Below are positions 38,396 through 44,556 of a stretch of DNA of 44,556 nucleotides, piece by piece. How positions within the stretch are numbered: position 1 is the stretch's first letter; every line of letters begins with the position of its first letter. The notes below the pieces were generated by a model that did no database searches, was not told the DNA's origin, and worked only from the letters and a program-made list of their open reading frames with translations. The position numbers and the translations under genes are program-made. The stretch is from Magnaporthiopsis rhizophila (Eukaryota; Ascomycota; Sordariomycetes; Magnaporthales; Magnaporthaceae), in contig PYSS01000191.1 in NCBI GenBank assembly GCA_003049465.1, forward strand, positions 1 to 44,556. Direction: 5' to 3'.

Positions 38396-40096
38396 TGTGT
38401 TTTTGGTTTGTCTGGTGTGATAGCAGATAGCGGCAACGATGGCACGTGGCCGAGAAAAAAACTGATAGAAATAGCAAAAGATATAGGAAAAGAAATAGGA
38501 AAAGAAATCCAGAAAAAAAAAAGGAAAGGAAATGCTCTTTTTAAAAACGAAGTTTTTTATTGCTGCCCATGTACCTAATGAGTGGCCTTTTGGTGTATCG
38601 CTTTTTTTCTGATCTGTGTGGATGGGTATTTTTGAGGGGTTGGGCCGAGTTTAGGCTCTCGTGGATGATAACGAGATGATGGGTGGTGACGGCCATGGGC
38701 AGGAATTGATTACAACTGCCCAAAAGAAAAGCACCAGCTGCGTCCGAGCTCGGACATCCTACATACCCATACCCTACACACGCGTCTCTCGCCCATTGAC
38801 TCACACCGCAGAACCGAACACACCGAGTGGGGCTGAGAAGCAGCAGCTCTCTTTGTATTGCAAGTCGCTCTAGCTATTCCAGAGCGAAGAAAAAAAAGTC
38901 GACAACGACGACGTTTTTGTTTTGACATGCCAGAAAAAGGTACCAACCAAAAAAAAAAAAATCTATCCTAGCGAACAAAACAAAACCCAAGGAAATCCAA
39001 CATGGATGGGATAGGTACCTTATACATGACCACGACAGTGTGGTCCGAGTATACCACAAAAGAAATCCATCAACGTACAACAGACATTTCCATCAGACAG
39101 TACATGCGTTGGGAAAAAGAAACATCAAGACATGGAGGAGGCACGAAGAAAAAATACGAGCCTCGAAACACCAATCCCCGTCTATAGTGGAAAAGAAAAA
39201 GTGTAGAAGTAGAGGGCAGACATTCCCATGATCAAGTCCAGAAACAGGAAAGACAAAGAAAGATGAAAAACACCGAGTGACTAACACAGGGCAGAGAACA
39301 ATGGGTGTGATGGGCAAGGGCATGGGCATTGGTACGGATGGGGAAGTGGCTGCATGGTGCATGGTGGATTACATGAGGGGCAATGAACAAACAGAACCAA
39401 CACCACAAGGACAAGCGGCCTCATGACCCATCGGCCGGTGCACCTCGCACGACTTGGCACACACGCCGAGCTGGAGCCTGACTGCAGCCAAAGTCGCGAG
39501 TGGGTAAGGTGGCTCGGCAAACCTGCGCTCCCGCCAAAAAGAGCTGGGCTGTGGTGCCATTCCACCGTGTTGGGTGTGGGTGTGGGTGTGTGTGTTGGAG
39601 GCCTGGCCTGGCCAGGCAAGGCTCCAGGCAGCCAACCCAAGCGCCCCACCATACCAGGGTGCGCCATGGCGTTGGTTCGGCATCTGCCTGGCTTTTGACA
39701 GCTGCTCAATTGTTGACCGGCTGTGTTTTGGTGTCTGGCCTGGTTTGATTGGCGTCGGTTGCGGTCGCGGCCAGAAAAGCGCTCACGGTGAGGATTTTGC
39801 GGTGCCGACCTGCTTGTTGTTCAGAGAGTCGTGACGAATGGGGGGAAAAGGAGAAATGAGAATTAAGGGGTATATCATTGGCGATGGGAAAATAAAAAAT
39901 CCTGGGAAAGTCGCCGTTTTGGGGAATAAAAATGGGAACCCGTATTTTTTTTTTTTTTTTTTTTGTTGCTGTGCGGTTATTTTTGCTTTTTTGCTTTTTT
40001 TTTGTTCGTTTTGACCCCTTGTCCAGTCGAGTCGCAAACGAGTCAATGCACGTCGCGAATCAGGCTCAGGGGGTTGTTGATTCAACGTATAAAAAG
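38396..40096. other. region upstream of the PPOX gene and downstream of the coiled-coil gene
   Basis: About 1.7 kb. It includes the PPOX promoter, the right inverted-repeat arm (38569-38611), A runs at about 38949-38961 and a T run at about 39945-39964. Open frames are short and low in complexity. No gene or RNA supported. Confidence 0.55.
38569..38611 (-). repeat. right arm of a 43-bp inverted repeat flanking the PPOX gene
   Basis: Reverse complement of 37333-37375 with one mismatch (G/T). It lies about 175 bp upstream of the PPOX start codon. No target-site duplication was recognised at the outer ends. Confidence 0.85.
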
Positions 40097-41245
40097 TCAC
40101 TTTTGAGTGTTTTGTGGCAGAGGAGCAGGGTGGTAGTTGCCGTCAGAGGTGAATGCAGTGGCGTAGGTAGGGACGGCGACGCTAGGGTGGCCGCCGCGTG
40201 GAACAGCATAGGCTGTGGGCGAGGCCAGGCCCATGGTTGTTGGGATGTAGTTGCCATCGTATGCCGCCGCCGGGACGTGCACCTGAGGCCGAATCGTCGT
40301 GCTCATGCGCCGGCTTGTCGGCCGCACAGCGAGCTGCTGCGGCGGCGGTTGCGTCATTGTCTGCTGGGTTCTGCTGGGGTCGAACCGCTCTCGGAGGTGG
40401 CCGACGCCCGAGTCCATCGGGTCCCGGACATCCCGGGCATCCCTGGTGTCGCGGGGCGCAACGTCCCTGTCCCGTTCGCGGTCTTTCCTGTCTTTGGGGG
40501 ACCTCTCTTTCTTCTCCCTCCGGTCGCGCTCCCGATCGCGGTCACGCTCACGCTCACGCTCACGTTCACGCTCACGTTCACGCTCACGTTCGCGCTCGCG
40601 CTCCTGGTCACGATCGCGACTCTCGCGCTCCTTATCCCTGGGCTTCTCGGCCTTGGTGGCCGACGACGTGGTCCTCTTGTGTTTGGACGACGTGGACTCG
40701 GAAGATGTAGACCGGGCGTCGTCAAGCTCGTTCTTGAAGCGGTCACGTTGCGCCTTCACGTGAGCGAGGTCTTGGATGGCCTGGGTCTTGTCCTGCTGCA
40801 GGTGGGCGTTCTCACGGCGCAGGTCCTCAATCTCGCGTTTGAGAGACGACTTGTCCTTGCGGAGGTCGTCGTTGTCGCGCTTGAGCGAGGCGTTGTTATG
40901 GTCGGCATCGTCGAGCTTCAAGCTCAGCTTGTGGTTCTTCTCTTCACTCTTCTTCAGATCGCTGGTGAGCTTGTTGAGCTCAGCGGTCATGCGGACGTCT
41001 TTGCGAGTGGCCATCTCGAGCTTGTCCCATAGGTCCCTGTAGGCCTGCTGCAGGTTCGGCAGGCTGTTCCACTGGTTGTCCTGCTCGACGTCTGTGAACA
41101 GAGGCGTGGCGTGGTTAGCGGGCGGGGTCCGGTAGTAGCCATCGCTGTCGAGGGACTCAAAGCCCGAGTCGCTGGCCAGGGCGCCGCGGCGGCGAGAGGA
41201 CCCACCGTGGGGTTGTCGCATATCTTGCTCTCGCCTGCCCGTCAT
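40097..41245 (-). CDS. coiled-coil protein with RE/RD-repeat domain, unknown function
   Basis: Single exon, 382 residues from the ATG at 41245. The frame opens further upstream, but only through a TTG, so this ATG is the first. Order: basic Ser/Arg-rich start, LASDSGFESLDSDGYYRTP segment (possible phosphorylation site cluster), a long coiled coil at about 60-155 (NLQQAYRDLWDKLEMATRK, later KKSEEKNHKLSLKLDD), a Ser/Thr-rich linker, an RE/RD/DR alternating-charge domain (about 195-265) encoded by a hexamer repeat, and a Pro/Tyr-rich C-terminus with two YDGNY/SDGNYHP motifs. RE/RD tracts occur in splicing and RNA-processing proteins, but no specific family is recognised here. A TATATAAG box lies about 310 nt upstream. 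Confidence 0.75.
   Translation of the reverse strand: MTGRREQDMRQPHGGSSRRRGALASDSGFESLDSDGYYRTPPANHATPLFTDVEQDNQWNSLPNLQQAYRDLWDKLEMATRKDVRMTAELNKLTSDLKKSEEKNHKLSLKLDDADHNNASLKRDNDDLRKDKSSLKREIEDLRRENAHLQQDKTQAIQDLAHVKAQRDRFKNELDDARSTSSESTSSKHKRTTSSATKAEKPRDKERESRDRDQERERERERERERERERERERDRDRERDRREKKERSPKDRKDRERDRDVAPRDTRDARDVRDPMDSGVGHLRERFDPSRTQQTMTQPPPQQLAVRPTSRRMSTTIRPQVHVPAAAYDGNYIPTTMGLASPTAYAVPRGGHPSVAVPTYATAFTSDGNYHPAPLPQNTQK
40541..40605 (-). repeat. hexamer repeat encoding the Arg-Glu tract
   Basis: About ten units of a CGTGAG/CGCGAG-like hexamer (minus strand) encode alternating Arg-Glu. The plus strand of the same tract gives spurious Arg-Ser and Thr-Leu frames. Length changes by whole units would not break the frame. 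Confidence 0.85.
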
Positions 41246-44200
41246 TGTGGTGGTGTTGACGTGTCCGTATGGATAAGAGAGGTGCCGCGACGGTATCGTC
41301 GTATGAGAAGCGCGCGGCAGAGCCCGCAAAAAGGGGGCAAGTGTGTGGGGGTTGGTTGCTTGCGTGTGGTGCTTGTGCAGAAAAAAAGCGATGCGCTGGA
41401 GGCAATCAAGTCCGCGCAGGGCTGCAGGGGAAACCCCAGATGAGTTGCAGCAGTGCTGTGCAGGAGTGTTTGCTGTGTTGTGATGTTGTGATTTGGCTGG
41501 AGGCGTGGAGGGCTGGCCTGCACTGGTGCCCGAACCAGATGCGCGCGTGCGCCCTTATATAAAGCGAAGCGGCCAGGTCAGACCTTCAGCACCAGGCTTC
41601 AGCGAGCCGCAAAGGAAGAGGCAGCCCGAAAGTGGGTAGGGGTGTGTGTGGCAGCGCAATGCGCTGCGGCGCGAGTGCAGGGGTAAGAATGGGGTCCCGC
41701 AGGCCCTGCAAGGTGCAACGCACAAACGTGGGCCACAAGGCTGCGTGCTCTTCTGATTCTCGCTCTTTTGCGCGTCTGTGTCCTCTTGTCCAGCGAAAGA
41801 AACGAAGGAAAAAAGAGAGAGAGTAAGGGCAGATCTGGGGGGAGCGGGCGTCCTGGGTGTCGTTGGGCGCAAATGTTGCTTGGAAAAAGGGGTCGATTGG
41901 GCTGTTAAAAGCAAGGGTTGTGCTATTAAGACACTAATAGCCGAAACGAGCAACCCCAGACCAGGAACGAAAATTTTTCCTCGTCCTTCCGAATGGGAAG
42001 ATCAAGGCGATGCGACGGTGGGAAATGGCAGAAAAGGGGTCGGGACGAATGGGAAAGAAAAAGAAGAAAAAAAAGACAGTTAGATTGGACGGGAATGGCG
42101 CAATTAAGAGAAGCAAGCAGAGCAGGCAGTCGTCGTTTCGCATTACCAACGCAACGACCAGGAGGCCAGGCCGCAGCGACGGGCGCATACCTCTGGCAGC
42201 TATCCTTTTTTCCCTCGATTCTCCGCGATGACTCCGTTGGGGAGGGGACGAGAGAGGGGGGTGTGGCCGGCGGCTGTTGCCTACCCTCCCTTCCGGACCC
42301 AGAGGGCCTCTCTTTTCTGGAGGATGGAAATGCAAGGAGCCAGAGCCCGGACGGATTCCTGCAACCCACCTGAGAGTGACCTTGGGGTACAAGCTCACTC
42401 TGGCTCATTTTCCAAACAGGCCTTGCCCGTTTTGGACCACCCCGGGCTGACGTCGAGCCACCTTGGAATGGATGGGCGGCTGATGGAGGGGGTGGTATGT
42501 GGCCAGTCAGGCAAAAGGAAAAAAGAAAGTGTGCTTGAGCAAAACTCACAGTCGCCTGGTGGGCTAGCGTGAGAACGGGGACAAAAATAAAATATCATAA
42601 AATACCATAAAATAGAAGGACTGGAAAAAAACAGGAAGAACATGTCCAAGGCCCACCATTGATTGATGGCGGTACATGCATCCCCGAAACCACGCGCTCA
42701 TGCCTCCTGGGCCCTTGCCCTGCTGCTCACGTTTCCAAGCGGAGCCAAGTGCTGGGGTTGAGGAAGAAGTCGCAGAAGCCCAGCCTGCCAGATCCGGAGG
42801 GCAGATGGAGAAGCTTTGATGGGAATTTGGCGGGTCGCCCGGTCGGGAAAACCCACCTGGTTTGCGGCTCTGACAGGGGCGCCCGCCAGCGAAAAGCCCG
42901 GGGCAGAGAAGGGAGGGACCGGTGCAGGAATGGCGTCAATCCACGCAGAGCTAGGACAGCGTTCGCGTCGCGACGGCGGGGACTTTTTTTTTTTTTCGTT
43001 TTTTTTATTCTCCTCCACCTTCCTCGAATCGGAAGCAGATTAGGTTGCCTGGGTAGGACGCACGCAATTGCGCTCGAGGACAAGCCTCAAGAAACGGCGC
43101 CAAAGGAAGCACGGCGTTTTCCTGTGCGCATCCTCGAATTGCGAAAAAAGCCCGGCACAAAATAACAAAAGGAAATTCAGCCCGTGAGTTCACCTCGAGG
43201 TGGGGCTACTGGACCGGGGTGGGTTGCCGGCGGGCGGAGTGTTGTGGGACAAACAAAGTACGGATGACGGCCCCTGCGACAGAAGAATGGAAATGATGGA
43301 AAAAGCACCGCCACTGTCCAAAAACCGCACCATCGATCTAGACATTCTCCAGCTGGCAGGGCTTTTGCGCAGATGGTCACCCACTGACCCTTTTCCGACG
43401 CCGCGCATCCTATATGGATGGGATTGATATACATACATAAACAACATGAGACCGAACACCCCCCGGCCCAATTTTTTCTGAGCAACTCACCGAGAAACCC
43501 CGCGCGTGCCATAATTGATTACGAATGCGGCACGCGCAAGTGTGCCAGAAACGCCGACGCTCCCGAATTGAATTGAAAAAAAAAAAAAAAAAAAATAAAG
43601 AAATGGGAAAAAGGCTAGCCTGGGTGGGGTGGATGGTGCCGAATGGGTACCAAAGGCAAGTACCCGATATGTCAACGCAAGTTGTAGGTGGAGTGTGCAT
43701 CGTCGTCGACTGCGCGCGCAGAGCGAAAAGGAGGGTGGGCAAAAAGTCACACACGCGCAAACGCGGATTTGGCAGGTTTCATTTTTTTTTTTTTTCCCTA
43801 TCGCTCGTTTTTCGCAAAGGCGCACGCGGGACAAAGGTGACAGGAGAAAAGTAAAAGGCAGGTACGATTTGGTTCGCATTGCATCGCATGGCGTGGCGAA
43901 ACGAATGGGACATGATTCGCCAGCGAACTTTTTGGTGCCTGTCGCCCTTTTCGCACTTCCGCCTTGTCACCGGCAAAAATCCTTTTTTTGAATTTTCTTC
44001 TTATCTCGTGGTTTCTTTCGTGCAGGGTGCAGCCGCCGGCTTGCATCAAGCCAAGGGGGCCATTTCTCTTTTTCCCTGCCTGCTTTATGTTCTTTTTTAA
44101 TCCTCCGTCGCTTTCCTACAGGCCCAGTCTGCCATTTAAACGCAGCCTACTCAAACCACTCTGCAGCAACCGCTCTGATTGGCTGGGTTGGGGGAAGCTT

Positions 44201-44556
44201 GCAGGCCCGGGGCCGACCAAGAAGCGGGTCCTCTCTTTCATGTCAGAGAAAGTATTCTCACGGGACGGATGGTAGGAGTCACATACCATACCTAGGTAGG
44301 TAGGTAGCGCATTATTGTATGGGTCTGCTTTGCCTCGATTCCCCGGATGTGTTAGGCTGCAAAAATGTCTTGCTTCAACTTTGTTTCTTTTTTTCCTTTC
44401 CCTTTCTCCCCGGCCGCATGCGCCCGAAGGTATCCCCGTTGTCCTCCCTCGCCCCTCTTTCTCGGGATGTGGTTGCGGCTTCCGATGCGAGAGAGAGACC
44501 GTCGACGCAGTTGCGCGGTCCGCTCTCCCCTCCTCCTCTGACTCACTGGCGTGCTT
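41246..44556. other. 3.3-kb gene-poor right end
   Basis: Promoter side of the coiled-coil gene, with TTTATATAAG (minus strand) at 41554-41563. Beyond it the sequence has homopolymer runs (A19 at about 43577-43595, T runs near 42985, 43781 and 44390) and a small GGTA tetranucleotide repeat (44293-44307). Open frames up to about 200 codons occur on both strands but overlap, are low in complexity and show no domain. It could hold long 5' UTRs or a regulatory region of a gene beyond the right edge; nothing more can be supported. Confidence 0.5.
41554..41563 (-). promoter_or_regulatory. TATA box of the coiled-coil gene
   Basis: TTTATATAAG on the minus strand, about 310 nt upstream of the ATG at 41245. 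It implies a 5' UTR of about 275 nt, which has no long open frame. Confidence 0.5.

Noticed and set aside
40299..40763. Plus-strand frame with a long Arg-Ser repeat, resembling an SR splicing protein
   Set aside because: It is the antisense shadow of the hexamer repeat that encodes Arg-Glu in the minus-strand coiled-coil gene; the opposite strand has the longer coherent protein and a TATA box.
41926..42549. Minus-strand frames of 154-207 codons
   Set aside because: Two frames overlap each other, both low in complexity with poly-Phe from an A-rich stretch; no coding evidence.

Overview
The window looks like nuclear DNA of a filamentous ascomycete (Pezizomycotina, most likely a Sordariomycete; the exact order cannot be fixed from sequence reading alone). 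The evidence is the set of fungal orthologues (a Dad1 kinetochore subunit, a Rho4-type GTPase with a CNFL tail, a Tbf1-type telomere-repeat factor), moderately GC-rich coding sequence, and many short introns (mostly 62-126 nt). These introns have GTRNGT-like donors and CTAAC/CTGAC branch points. All exon boundaries given here were derived by hand from splice consensus plus protein continuity.

Left part, 1-26.6 kb: conserved housekeeping genes, mostly as divergent pairs sharing promoters. They are prp43 (-) / skb1-PRMT5 (+), an alpha/beta hydrolase (-) / dbr1 (+), elongin C (-) / rho4 (+), dad1 (-), and an aldehyde dehydrogenase (-) / tbf1 (+). Prp43 (spliceosome disassembly) and Dbr1 (lariat debranching) act one after the other in intron turnover. 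PRMT5 methylates spliceosomal Sm proteins. So three of the first five genes concern splicing.

Middle, 28.1-30.4 kb: downstream of a long homopolymer A tract with an ambiguous base lies a four-exon gene for an unfamiliar Cys/His-rich repeat protein of 593 residues. It has about a dozen C-x2-H-x(1-2)-C-x3-C-like units, probably zinc-binding. All three of its introns split a CAC histidine codon at the same place.

Right part, 31.3-38.6 kb: an accessory-looking block entirely on the minus strand. It contains a broken gene with two G-run frameshifts and one in-frame TGA, whose C-terminus is a 41-residue coiled-coil repeat. It also contains a broken chromodomain gene, several single-pass membrane proteins (one with an in-frame TAG), three tandem micro-ORFs of 30-40 codons that each encode one membrane helix, and a PPOX/FMN-binding gene with a C-terminal membrane anchor. 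That last gene lies between 43-bp inverted repeats (42/43 identical). This block differs from the intact left part and is the most novel region of the window.

Far right, 38.6-44.6 kb: one coiled-coil gene with an RE/RD-repeat domain, followed by 3.3 kb with no gene that I can support. I found no tRNA, rRNA, CRISPR array or complete transposon.
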